Shown one piece after another: positions 27,131-37,840 of a stretch of 64,000 nt of DNA. This DNA comes from Trogon surrucura (taxonomy: Eukaryota > Chordata > Aves > Trogoniformes > Trogonidae), in the NCBI GenBank assembly GCA_020746105.1, contig CM036631.1, positions 13,985,058 through 14,049,057 on the forward strand, written 5' to 3'. Position 1 is the first letter of the stretch. Every line of letters begins with the position of its first letter. The notes under the pieces are model-generated. The model saw only the letters and a list, made by a program, of their open reading frames with translations, did not search any database and was not told the origin of the DNA. The position numbers were made by a program, and so were the translations under genes.

Positions 27131-30100
27131 GCAGCCTGCCAGATTATTCAGGAGGGTGGGCACTAACAGCTTGTTTCCCTCGGCCTGCTCCTGTGTAAAC
27201 AGTCTGCAGTGAAAGGTGTTACTCTGTTTATTTCAAAACACAGCTCAAGTAGGGAACAATTGTTTGTAAGCACAGGAACACCATATTTCAGCCGCCAGTT
27301 AATCTGCAGCAACCCAGAGCGCAGTCGTATTTCACTAATGGGTGCTCATGACACGCACTCAGAGTAAGCTCGCAGCGGCATCCACGGCACTGCCCAGCCA
27401 GCAGATGAGCAAAATGGGCAAGTTTAAAACTGTTGAGTCTGAGGAAAAGAAACGCCGCTTTTTGGTCAAACAGGAAAATATTCAACCAATATTTTTACCT
27501 CCGCGCAATAATTAAAAACAAGAAAAACTAAACCAAACAAAAAACCCACACAACGCTTTCACAAACTACTATAATCCCTCAATCAAACCCAAAATTTCAG
27601 TTGAAATATTCAGGCAACCTTAGAAAATAACAAAACGTTTTAATTATCTGAGAATCTGAAACTTCTCCCTTTTCAGACAGAAACCACCCCTGCTTGGTTT
27701 ACACACAGGCATTTTCAAAGTTTACAACTGAAGTTTCAAGTTCTGATAATTTTCTTAAATACTTGCTATAAAAAGAATGTCTTGTAAAATAAAATTATCA
27801 TTTAAACCTCAGTGAAATCACTAAGTCATTTCACCTGTAAGAACAAAGCCACTACAGTTTAAAAAACAACCAATCCTTTTGGACAAGTGTCATTGAGCTT
27901 TTTCTCAACACTTGGTTTGTCTGTAGGCGAGGTGCAAATCTTCCCATGAAGTCAGAGGCGCACACTTTGGGCTTACACATATCCCTTATTTTTGCTGCCT
28001 GTCTGGGCCCCTCAGTCGACAACACTTTATGCAGTGGTCACGGAAGCCCACGCATTGCTGACACTGACCATGCGAGCAGATTCCTCGGGACAAAGCCCCG
28101 TTAGCCACGCTGCAAAGCCACTCGGTTCAGAAACCGCACAGGATTACGGCAAGCGAGCTTATCAACCCAGCATGGGAAATCAGTAAGATTTGAGATATTT
28201 TTGATCATCTTACTCACACAGCATTTCCAGTAAAGATTCCCAACAGAGAAGAGAAGCAAGTCATTAAGCGGTATTTTTCCAGGTGTAACAGTCCAACCGC
28301 CCTTTTCCTCCTAAGCACAACCAAGATTTTCACACTTTTTGAAACCAATTAATCACTATTTCCTTTCAGAGTTATCCTAGCTTGTGTCTGTTTTCTACAT
28401 CCTGGTCTTGCTACCTAAAAGGAAAAGTTAACTATCAGACACTGAGTAAAACCAAGCCAGAGGAAGATCTAAAAAAACAGTTATTCAGTCAAGATCCCAA
28501 GCTGCCAAAGCTTGTGTTTCGTATGTAGTTCTCCTCCACTGCCTGTAGAGTATAAGAAAAACACGTTACGTGTGCACACACCCATATGAAAGGAGCAGGA
28601 TGGGTTTGAGAGGAAGAAAAAAAGAAATCAAGTTTCCTTATTACCTGAGAATAGCTATTAAGCCACACCTAGGTCTGAGTGAGAGAAGTCTCCAACCAGC
28701 AGCACGCAGCCTTGTGAGGCTTCCTCCTCAACCAGCCTTCCTCAGGCTTCTCCCTACAAAAATTCCTCTTTCCATAGTTTAGCCCCGATCACTAACCTGA
28801 GTTCTGGCCCAGGATGAGTGCTCTCTTAGCCTCCGTCTCCTGATCCTGGAAGGAAGTTCGCAGTCTCCGTACCCACCCATCTTGACTCAGCAATTCTCCT
28901 CACCATTCACGCAGAGAACACCATTTCCCAACCCCTAGAGGAAGTAACTCCTCATAATCCCTGAGCAGTTGAACGCTAAGAAGGTCTGTCATTTATAACT
29001 TCACTTCAGCACACGCACGTTTAAACAAATGGACACAGGTCACAAGTATCTCAGTTTTCTTAAAACCAGGAGCACTTTCCCATCACTCACAGTATCTACA
29101 CCACCACCGGTACCAACTGTGTAAAGAAGACAAGCTGTCTGTTGGAGGTCCCTTAGTTGTTTGCAACTACTCTGAGCAATTAAGACAACACACTACAGAG
29201 GATACCCTTATACTAGTCAACTTTAATAAGCTTCTTCAGCAGGCACTGTAAGGAGAAGACTATACATTAAAAAAAACCCAAAAACTACAAACCACATTAT
29301 TATTAACCTGCTAAGCAGCAGCCCATTTGGGTGGGTTGGTGTGCCTTTCTTCCAAGCAATCAAACCAGTGCTTTCAAAAATAGAACAACTCTAAAAACTG
29401 TTTTTATTATAGTCTTTTTTACAGTCTCTTTCCAAAGAAGCATTACCTAACTATAAACCTATTTTTCATGCCCTGTAAAAACTGTTTTCAACACCAGGGG
29501 TGGGGTGAGGTATCAACCCAGGAGCTAGAAAGTTTTAAAGGACATTCCTGCCCTGTCGTATTTCAGATTAAGTACAAACTCTTTCCTCTAACTGTTAGAC
29601 CTGTTGACAAGAAAGTAGCCATCCTCATGATTAGCCACCTTAAAAAAATAAAAAAATAAATGAAAAGCTTCACTGTAAAGAGTTACTCTAGTCTACCTGA
29701 ATATCAAGTTACTGAGAAGTCTTTATCCCAATCAGTGGTAGAGGTCCACATTTTAAAAAAGAAGGAAAATTAATAAAACAACATCCACAAGCTAGAAGTT
29801 TACTGCAGATCTCTGACCTTTTAACATCTGGAACAGTGTAAATTCCAGGAAAGACTTAGGACAGAATTGCTCCTATCATTTTCCAAAGCTTTTGAAAAAA
29901 GGATTCAAATTTTTTTTCCCAGCATCAAGAAAAATACCCAGTACGGAAATACTTCCTCAAAGCCATTAACCGCAATAAGTGGCATATTTATAATGTTGTC
30001 TTATGAAGATGGCAAAAAGCTGACTACAACACCAAAATGAATAATACAGTAGAATCTTTATTTGCAGAGGTCAACAATCTTCCAGGTTTCCGTACTACTG

Positions 30101-31800
30101 CGGAACCAAGAAAACTCAAGAACTTTAAATCAGTTGAACATAATCAGCATGCTCAATTTATTTTGTATGTTCACCTACACGTTTTACAAATGTCAAAATT
30201 CACCTAGAACAGCATTCTCAGCGTGCTTCTCTAATGTATTTTCACCCAAAACCACTATACAGACCCCAAAACAGGTAGAAAATAGGTTCATTATCATTAG
30301 TGGAATTACTGAAAGATGAGACAAAAGGAAAAAAGGTTAATTTACCATTAACGTTCTGGGGAAAACAAAAGTTACCGACACTGAACTTTACTCTTGAACT
30401 GACTCCATCTGTATTACCTCATTCGGAATTATCACAGTTTACACAGCTCATCAGTAGAATTTTTTATTGTGCTTCTAATCATAGAAATCCTAAAAACTCA
30501 TCAGATATAAATAATCCGAATTTACTTTTAAAGGAAATAAACATAATATTCACTAACAGACCATTATCAATAAAAAATCACTTTTTTCTATTCTACTTCC
30601 CCTCAAAAAAGATTCAACAACCTACCTACTTACAATGTACCTCATTACAGTTAAAGAAACCACTCAGGAAATAGGTGTACGACAGCGTAAACATGAATTT
30701 ACACATCCTCTCATCTCCCTAGACAAACAAAATTCTTTTCTGTACGTTAATAATTCTTGTAGCTTTAATGCTAATGTTACTTAAAACCACAGTTTCCAGC
30801 TACTTCTTTTCAAGATTTCAGGCAAGGTTTTCTACTGTGTGCCCAGGACAGCGACAGGAACAGCCGGCTGGCGAGGTGGGGCACCCCTCGAACTGCTACT
30901 GCAGCTCCCCTGGGAGATCCAGCCACGAAGAGGAGCTGTAAAAAAACTGAATTCCTGTAGCTCCCTTCTCTCTGACTGCTACTGCTCTGGTGAGGCAGGA
31001 GAAAAGGCACGTTATGAACTCAAGCTGTAAGAGGTTAACCTGCAGAGCACACATTTAAAACACCTAAATGGACTTTAAAAGACACCTATTTAATAAAAAC
31101 AGAAGTTGCCTTTTGCTCTCTGATTTACACTGCTTAATAAACAAACAGTGCTTCTAGTTTTTCATTGCTCTCCGTTATATTAATACCAATACCAATTAAA
31201 ACGAGTGTTTCTTCCACCTAGAAAAGCAACAAATAACTGCAAAAAGTAAAGAACTGAGTAAACACGAAAGCTAAATGAAAGTTGCTGCTCAAGCATTTTG
31301 CTAGTTTGAAGATGATTGTGAAACTACGACATTCGGAAATATTTTGCAAAAAGCCAGTAACTCTACAATTTTTCAGACGAAATAAAACAGAAAATTAACA
31401 GCAGCTTTTCTGCTTAGTCATATTTGACAATGAATGCCTATATAGAGCTCCTAGACAAAAAAATCCCTTGCACATTGCAGAATCGCCACATACTTTCAAA
31501 ATGCTCAGTATTCTGCTCTTAGTTCAGTATATCTGGCCTCTAGGAAGTAAATAAAAATATAATAAAAGTCCTTGCTTGACACAGAATCGTAAATAAAATT
31601 AAGTATTACTCAAATGGTTTGTTTTAGCAGCGTATCCAAAATCTCATTTTAAAAGTTTTGGTGGTTTTGGCTGTATTTTTTATTAAAATGAAGATAAAAT
31701 CTTTAAAGAGACAGATAAGCAACACGGAAAACAAGGATTTAAACAGAGAACTTCAGGCAGAAAAGCACACACCTACCATGTGTTGGTAACAAGCTTTCCT

Positions 31801-31816
31801 ACCTGTCTAGACAGGT
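31801..31816. promoter_or_regulatory. 16-bp perfect palindrome with a SMAD-binding element
   Basis: ACCTGTCTAGACAGGT equals its own reverse complement. Its centre (31805-31812) is GTCTAGAC, the palindromic SMAD3/SMAD4 binding element. It lies deep in intron 3. Function is inferred from the motif only. Confidence 0.45.
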
Positions 31817-33805
31817 CAGTGAGTCCTTGCCAAGTACTGTAGCAGAAAATCAAAAAGAGAAGGGCTGGGTGTTTAACTAGATTCTTCTTGGATTTTAACA
31901 TCTTTAATTACAAATCTACTTTCAAATTTAAAGTTCTGCTTCTAAGGACAGTATCTCAGAACAGACCTCGTAAAACAGTCTAATAGTGCTGCAGGAAACA
32001 ACAATTATAATGGTCCACAAATAAAACAAGGTTTTAGCCTCATCCTTTACTGTTATCCAAGGCAAGGTCATTAAAAAAAAAAAAATTGGAAAAGCACATC
32101 TAGAAAGCAAAGACAAAACAAATTAGATTTAGCAATAAATTAGAGTGTACAGTCATACCAGATAGAATCGGATGTGATATTAAGCAAATGTGACACCACA
32201 TTATTCAAGTTGGTCTTTGTGGGGATGGAGGACCACAGTACCGAAGCAGTACCCTGAATCTGTACCAAAGAAATGTAAATATTGGAGATGATGGTAAACT
32301 TTCATCAGTAGTGAAGTGAAAACTTATGTTAGCGTAGTCCATCTGCAGCAAACAGAGGTGGGAAAACACGGGGCACAGAAAAACCTGCACCCACATACTT
32401 CAGAGCCCCTGCCTCTCTTCGCTGAAGCACTTGCTGAGATTGTTCAGTACTGCCAGGCTCACCTGGAAAAGGTGCTTTTTTGCTTCCTTCACTAAAAAAT
32501 AAAAAATACGTATCATCTTGCATGACGTATTTGCCTGCAAATTAGGTAATCCTTTTAATTAGGTCCAGTTGCTACAGAGTTTAATGGCTACTGATAGACT
32601 GAAGAAGCAACTTTCTTCAAAAAAACACGTAGTGTTAATATCAAGATTCTGCTGTAGTAGACAAAATTAAAAGCATTGAATAGATTATTTCCTCATCTGA
32701 TGCAGGAGACAGACTGTGTACTTCTAAAAGCAGTCTGAAATGGAACACGAGATTATGAAAACTGTTTTTAATACCATAGCAATACCTACCCACTACAACT
32801 GTATTTGGTTTTGATCTTGACATTTTAAACAGACTTCAGAAATATGGAAACTCCCACTGTAATATGCACCTTCCTAGAACACAGGCACATGCTCACCTAC
32901 ACAGAGATTCAACCAATGCAGAAGTCAACACTGGGTCAGGAAAGAGGCTGAAGGAATTAAGTTTTTCTGACAGATTCATGTTAAAAAAAAAATAGAATAT
33001 GTACTGAGCCAAACGGGGATGCTCACAGCCCTGGAGAACCAGTTCACACCTTTGTTTCTAAGCTGTTACAACACAAGTCAGCTGTCGAACCCCAACCAGA
33101 ACAAAAGAACGTTCCTCTGTCTCCCAGACAACTCAAACGTTCAGAATCATTCCCCACCCAGACCAACATCTCAAGTTAGCGGGAGCTACGCTTTAAGTGC
33201 GTGTTATCCTCGCCGGCCTCCTTGGGTCGTCAAAATTCAGTTTTCCAGCATTCGCAGGCAAACAAGGACTGACAAACCAAGCAAAGCACCTGGGATATTT
33301 TAGCAATTCCGGTGCAGCTTTGCCTTAAACCCAACGGAGCCCAGCCCTTGCCCTCCCACACTCCTCCCCCGAACGCACACACGGCGCCGCCTCCTCCAGC
33401 ACGTCCCGAACGGAACCCGCCCGGGGCCGCGCTCCCGGGTTCTCCCGCAGGGCGCTGCAGCCCGGGCAGCCCGAGCCGGCGCTTCTCCCGCTTTCTGGGA
33501 GCTGAACTACAAACTATTTCTTTTGCTCTCTGCAACCGTCGGCCATCTCCGCCCGGGCACAAATCTGTCCGCGTTTGCTCCACTCCTTATCTCATTTTTA
33601 ACTGCCGCCCAAAAAGGACATTTGGTTGTTTGCCCGGCTGGAAGGAAACGCAGCTCCTCTGCCCGCCCAGCAGGCCCAGCTCCGGCCGCTCACAACGCAG
33701 ACCGGGCGGTGTTGAACACAAGCCCGGGGGTGCGGAGCGAAGGCCGAGAGGAGCCACAGCCCGCCCGCCCCTCGCACCGCTGCGCGCGGCCCTTCCCGCC
33801 CGCGG

Positions 33806-33819
33806 CCGCCAGGGGGCGC
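33806..33819 (+). promoter_or_regulatory. Near-consensus CTCF motif
   Basis: CCGCCAGGGGGCGC agrees with the CTCF core consensus CCASYAGRKGGCR apart from G for A at the third position, an accepted variant (CCGC at the start is common). It is in an unmethylation-prone CpG island. Forward orientation on the plus strand would, under the convergent loop rule, favour a partner to the right. Confidence 0.6.
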
Positions 33820-33890
33820 GCGGCACCGCCCGCCGCAGCACGCGCCGCCTCCGCCCGCGCGCCCACCCGGCGCCGCGAGGGGCAGATCCC

Positions 33891-34008
33891 GAGGGCAGCT
33901 CCGGGCCCAAGGGGGCAGCTCCGGGCCCAAGGGGGCAGCTCCGGGCCCAAGGGGGCAGCTCCGGGCCCAAGGGGGCAGCTCCGGGCCCAAGGGGGCAGCT
34001 CCGGGCCC
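33891..34008 (+). repeat. 20-bp GC-rich minisatellite with a CTCF-like core in each unit
   Basis: The unit CCGGGCCCAAGGGGGCAGCT occurs five times without a mismatch from 33901 to 34000, with a degenerate half unit before (33891-33900) and a partial unit after (34001-34008). Each unit contains AAGGGGGCAGC, close to the AGGGGGC(A/G) part of the CTCF motif. Perfect identity suggests recent expansion and probable copy-number variation. As 20 is not divisible by 3, open frames crossing it cycle through all phases and give a spurious 20-residue peptide repeat. Confidence 0.92.
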
Positions 34009-34380
34009 GGCGCCCACCGAGCGCCCCGAACGGGACCTTTGGCCACGGCTGCACCACCTGCCCACGCTTCCTTCCCCGAAAGTCTCCCCGCGATGTTTCA
34101 CAGCCCAGAAAATCCGTTCCCTTCGCCAGGGGCGATCCTCGAATCGCCCAGGGACGGTGCCAACGTCTTGGCTTTCGTTGGTGACGGGCTCAATGGTTCC
34201 AGGTATGGAATTTTATTCCGCTTCAGGACTCCACACAACTCAAACCGCTTACGCGCAGGCAGTAACTCCATCGGCCGCTCCGCGCGGGTGAGTTTCACGT
34301 CGGTTCCTACACTTACTGACGCGCTAATGGAGACCTTTTATCTGAGTAAGAGTTCAAGAACCACATGGACCAAAACCTAC

Positions 34381-34425
34381 AGGGATGATCTTGGCGGTCG
34401 TTCCCAGCCTCAACAATTCTGTGAT
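34381..34425 (+). mobile_element. CR1 3' end fragment
   Basis: GGGATGATCTTGGCGGTC, followed by a TTCC..CCTCAACAATTCTGTGAT pattern, matches the CR1 3' terminus (GATGATCTT..GGTC..TTCCAACC..ATTCTATGAT). It forms the tail of the second CpG island region and marks a 5'-truncated insertion. Confidence 0.65.
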
Positions 34426-34706
34426 GTGAGGGACATCCCTACCCCTCACAGCACTTAAGTGCCTTCACCTCTATCTAGAGCAATAACCGACACGGAGAAT
34501 AGAGCAAGAAACAATAATGACTTGTATCTACAGCAGCCATGAGACACGTACAGTAAGCAGTGCTTTAGCCCACCTAAACAGCCACTAAAAAGCAACAGCC
34601 TTCAACAACCTACTGGGAACAGGGAAGACAGGAATTTCTGCAGGGCAAAAGAAAGCTGTTGGTTAAATTAATGAGATTATAAAACAATCTTCTCAGATAA
34701 TCAAAA

Positions 34707-34760
34707 GGACTGAACTCAATAATCCCAATGGTCTCTCCCCCTTTGGGCTTCTGTGATTAA
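34707..34760 (+). mobile_element. CR1 3' end fragment
   Basis: GGACTGAACTCAATAATCCC, then a CAATGGTCTCTCCCCCTTTGG segment ending CTTCTGTGATT, matches another CR1 3' terminus variant (GGACTC.ATGATCCC..GGGTCCCTTCCA..TTCTGTGATT). It lies about 280 bp from the preceding fragment. Confidence 0.6.
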
Positions 34761-36654
34761 ATAATCATTAATTGGACATCATCTATAGCCCACACCGGTT
34801 GAACCCGAGCTCTTGCACGGTTTTCAGTGACACGGTACCTGGACGTACACGTTTGGCACAGGAGAACTGAAGTCAGGAAAACAGACTTCATTCTGGCGCT
34901 CTTTGCCCTTTCACTATTCCCAAACACCTGAAACACGGATCATGTGTATTTCCTACACACAAGTGAAGTAAAAGAACTAATGAGTACGAGTTGCAAACAG
35001 AACAGTGGAGATTTCATAAAAAGTTCTGTTTCTTGTACACGCACCGTTATTCAAAGAGGTTAAGTTGGACTAAAAGCTGATTTTAAGAAGTAAATAAACA
35101 CAGGCTTAACTTCAGATATCTGAAGTGCCGATTTCCACCTTTTTTTTCTCAATTTTAGGCTACAATTTGAATGCATTATTACCTTTACGACGTGCAACAT
35201 TACCGCAGCATTCCAAAACGACCTCAATAGCAGCAGTACACTTTTTTTAGCATACTTTACTACAAGCCAGTTAGGTACCTAATGCTGGAAGAATGGATCC
35301 TTTCACATAAATACTCAACCTTTCAAAGCTATAAGAACGTGACAAAAAAAAAGCATTCCGGACTTTCAAAGCTTTCCAACTTCCCTAAGTCTTTTGGATG
35401 GTCAGAAAAAGATAAGAAGCAAACGGAAACAAAAGCCTGAGCTTTAACGTGTACACACGCACCGGTTTTCCATCAGTCAGTACCTTCTATGATTCCCTGC
35501 ATGTCACAGCTTCTTCCCCAAAAGAGTTTGCCAACCGCACTTACCGCTTCACACCAGCGACCCACCTACCAGAAACAAACCAGAGCAAGCGCTGTCAAGC
35601 CTCCATTCAATTCCACACACGCTCAGCAACATCCCCTCTGCAGTGACTCTAACATAAAGCAGCTGCCCAACAAACAGATTTCAAAAAAATCAGCAGAGAA
35701 AACAAAAATATGGAAAAGAGTAGTGCAAGCTGTCCTCAGCACTCAAAGTCAGAAAAAGCAACATCCGTGATACTTTTAGACAAAGAAACATCTAGTCTTA
35801 TGATCATATCTACATCGATACTCCTCTTAAAATAGATCAAAGGTTGGCATACCAAGCAAGTTGAACACCCCATTTCTTTTAAGGGGGGGGGAAAAGAAGT
35901 TAAATTGCTGGGTTTACACATCTTTGTCACTCAAAGCAAAGAGGAAGTAAGTCACAGTGATGAAAAAGGTCTAACAGGTCACAAGCAATGGTGGCCAAAT
36001 TGCAACCTTTTATAATTGATGTCTAAACTGAGTATTGCTGATTATGCCATTTCTTTATTTGATTAAGAGCAACAAAGATGCTGAGGCGATGTATGTGGAA
36101 AGACATATAATCGTATAAAAAGTTATCCCATTCTCTCCTCAGGACAAGCTATTTAAGCTGCAAATAAGTTGCAAAAGAAATAGCAAGATTTTACCAAAAC
36201 TACTACATGGAGATTCAGATATACAGATATACATCATTTATTTAATGTTTTATTTAGTGATTTTAGTGACAAAAGGTAGGATGGCACTAATAGGATTTGC
36301 TACTATCAAGAAAACACAAAGAACATTCAACAGAAAAAAATTCATTCAGGAAGGCATGGATGTGCATAAATGGGAAGAACTAGAACGTAGTTTCATGCGT
36401 GGCTTCCTGATATAAGTTACAGTATTTAAAGTTAAAGTAGTAAAGAAAGATTGGGAGTTATCAGTCAGTGGGCAGCAAACGCACGTGCTGACAGTGTGGG
36501 TGTTTTCCCCAAATAAGGAAACAACCTAAAATGCAGAAAGATGAGAAATTTTTAGAGTCAAGAAAGCACTTTTGTGGTTTGAGAGTCATTCCAGCATATG
36601 ATTCTGTACACTCACATGCAACAAACATGACTTCATATTGCAAGAGGTACAGAG

Positions 36655-36930
36655 CAGAACCACAGGATAATCAGAGAGCTCTTTTTAAGGGAGTGGAGAA
36701 AGAACTCAGCTTATTTAGTTGAGCAAAACAAACTAAGAAGGGATGCGATTTCAGACAAACATCCTAAGTAAAGAACCAAAGGGAAAACAGTCCCCCTTAA
36801 ACTGCAAGGCAGGTGCTTAACTACAGAACAGCACTGACACACAAAAAAAACAATACAAACCAGAGCACGTTAATCTGGAAAGCTCCTATCCGATGGGAGT
36901 GGCATTCTGGCAATTTTCAAACTCCCAGTA
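36655..36930 (+). mobile_element. Decayed CR1 LINE fragment (3' untranslated part)
   Basis: Matches remembered CR1 landmarks in order: GAAAGAACTCAGCTTATTTAG, AGCAAAACAAACTAAGAAGGG, then TTAATCTGGAAAGCTCCTATC and GGGAGTGGCATTCTGGCA. These correspond to GAGCTTATTTAGC..GCAAAAC..AAGG, TTTAATCTGGAAACTAG and GAAGTGAGGTTCTGGAACA of older CR1 families. It is highly diverged. Confidence 0.6.
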
Positions 36931-37149
36931 TGTGGAAAGGGGAGAAAAGCTTACCTCGTTTTGATATTAAACCTGACCAGCTTATAAGCCTTTGCTCTAC
37001 TATATAGTGTTTCAAGGTCGTACTTAATATTGAAGAAAGACATGGAAGTAAATGGCCATAGGGTTAATTAATTTTTTTTAAGTCAAGGATAGCTCACATC
37101 CCACGTTTTATCTAATATTTTGATTACTGCTGTACCAGAAATCAGTTAG

Positions 37150-37840
37150 GTAAGTGGAGTTAGCCTATACACATATAAATATTTGATACTGTGTCCCATG
37201 TGGAATTATTTAAAACAGAAATAATACTTAGTAACACTTTAATTTCATTAAAGAAATAAATCTTAAATAGTATTTAAAACAGAAATAAAACTTACAAGAT
37301 AACAAATTGACCCAAGCGGAAAAACTGCAATAGGTTGTATTAATAATGGAAATTATCACGAGAGAGAGGGGTTACCCACAGGTTCCTCCTGACTCCCTTT
37401 AATAAATTATTAGCCAAGAAGTGACAATGGGCTCACAAAACGTCTGTGGACGACACGAGACTGGCAGCTATCATGAGTACAAAGAGGACTGGGTAATCAT
37501 ACAAGAGAGCTCATGGTTTTTGTGAGCTGGAATGCCAGAAAATGGAGTTTAGTAGTACAACATGTGAAATCATGCGTTTAGGGACCAGTAACCTTTTCTG
37601 TAAGCCGAGAACTCATCACGTGGAAACAACATGGGGGGAATGAGCAGAGCAGGGAGGTAGGGCAGTCCTCATCTGAGGATGCTATATTTACGTGAGCACA
37701 AGGGGAGCTCGATATGTTCACAGAAGAAAAACAGAAATTTCACTTGGCTCAGGATGCCTCTGAGCTGAAAACACAGAGGCTAGAGCAGTGCTGGGGGAAG
37801 CACCGTTGCTGAAGAGGATACTATAGCAGGTGAGTCTTTG
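37150..37840 (+). mobile_element. Decayed CR1 LINE fragment (reverse transcriptase end)
   Basis: Landmarks in order: a TTTGATACTGTGTCCCATG segment (RT 'FDTVSH' region), TTTAATAAATTATTAGCC followed by a GTGGACGACACGAGACTGG segment, then TTTAGTAGTACAACATGTGA, ATGCGTTTAGGGACCAGTAA and ACTCATCACGTGGAAACAAC. These follow old CR1 consensus order. Internal insertions, such as the AT-rich duplication near 37210-37330, and many substitutions break any reading frame. This part belongs 5' of the 36655-36930 piece in a CR1 element, yet lies to its right on the same strand, so the two are separate insertions or rearranged. Confidence 0.6.

Larger units (their letters stand above)
15827..33349 (-). other. 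PLEKHA7 intron 3, middle part; no recognisable gene
   Basis: AT-rich non-coding DNA with scattered short repeats, such as a duplicated GGTATTTTGCAAA near 17840-17880 and (CAAA)n near 25115-25131. Open frames stay below about 125 codons and none resembles a known protein or shows splice-flanked conservation that I can judge. Embedded items listed separately are a CR1 fragment, two CpG-rich patches, a minisatellite, a G-quadruplex motif and a palindrome. Confidence 0.6.
33350..34310. promoter_or_regulatory. Second CpG island, inside PLEKHA7 intron 3
   Basis: About 1 kb of dense CpG, strongest at 33.36-34.04 kb, 5.3 kb downstream of exon 3 in the direction of PLEKHA7 transcription. It contains a consensus CTCF motif and a 20-bp minisatellite. 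Long open frames cross it on both strands (up to 311 codons) but change reading frame through the repeat and have composition-driven Pro/Ala/Arg/Gly sequence, so I do not call them genes. It could be an alternative promoter, a non-coding RNA promoter or an insulator. Confidence 0.7.

Noticed and set aside
33891..34008. CRISPR-like array
   Set aside because: The repeats are contiguous without spacers and lie in a vertebrate CpG island; it is a minisatellite.
33587..34101. Minus-strand frames (156, 167 and 118 codons) with a repeated GPGAAPLGPELPPW-type peptide
   Set aside because: They are translations of the minisatellite in different phases; no start context, splice signal or homology supports them.
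33312..34458. Long plus-strand open frames (290 and 311 codons) across the intronic CpG island
   Set aside because: Both frames and three minus-strand frames are open over the same GC-rich block. The sequence is compositionally biased, passes through a 20-bp repeat that is not a multiple of 3, and runs on into a CR1 tail. No known domain is visible.
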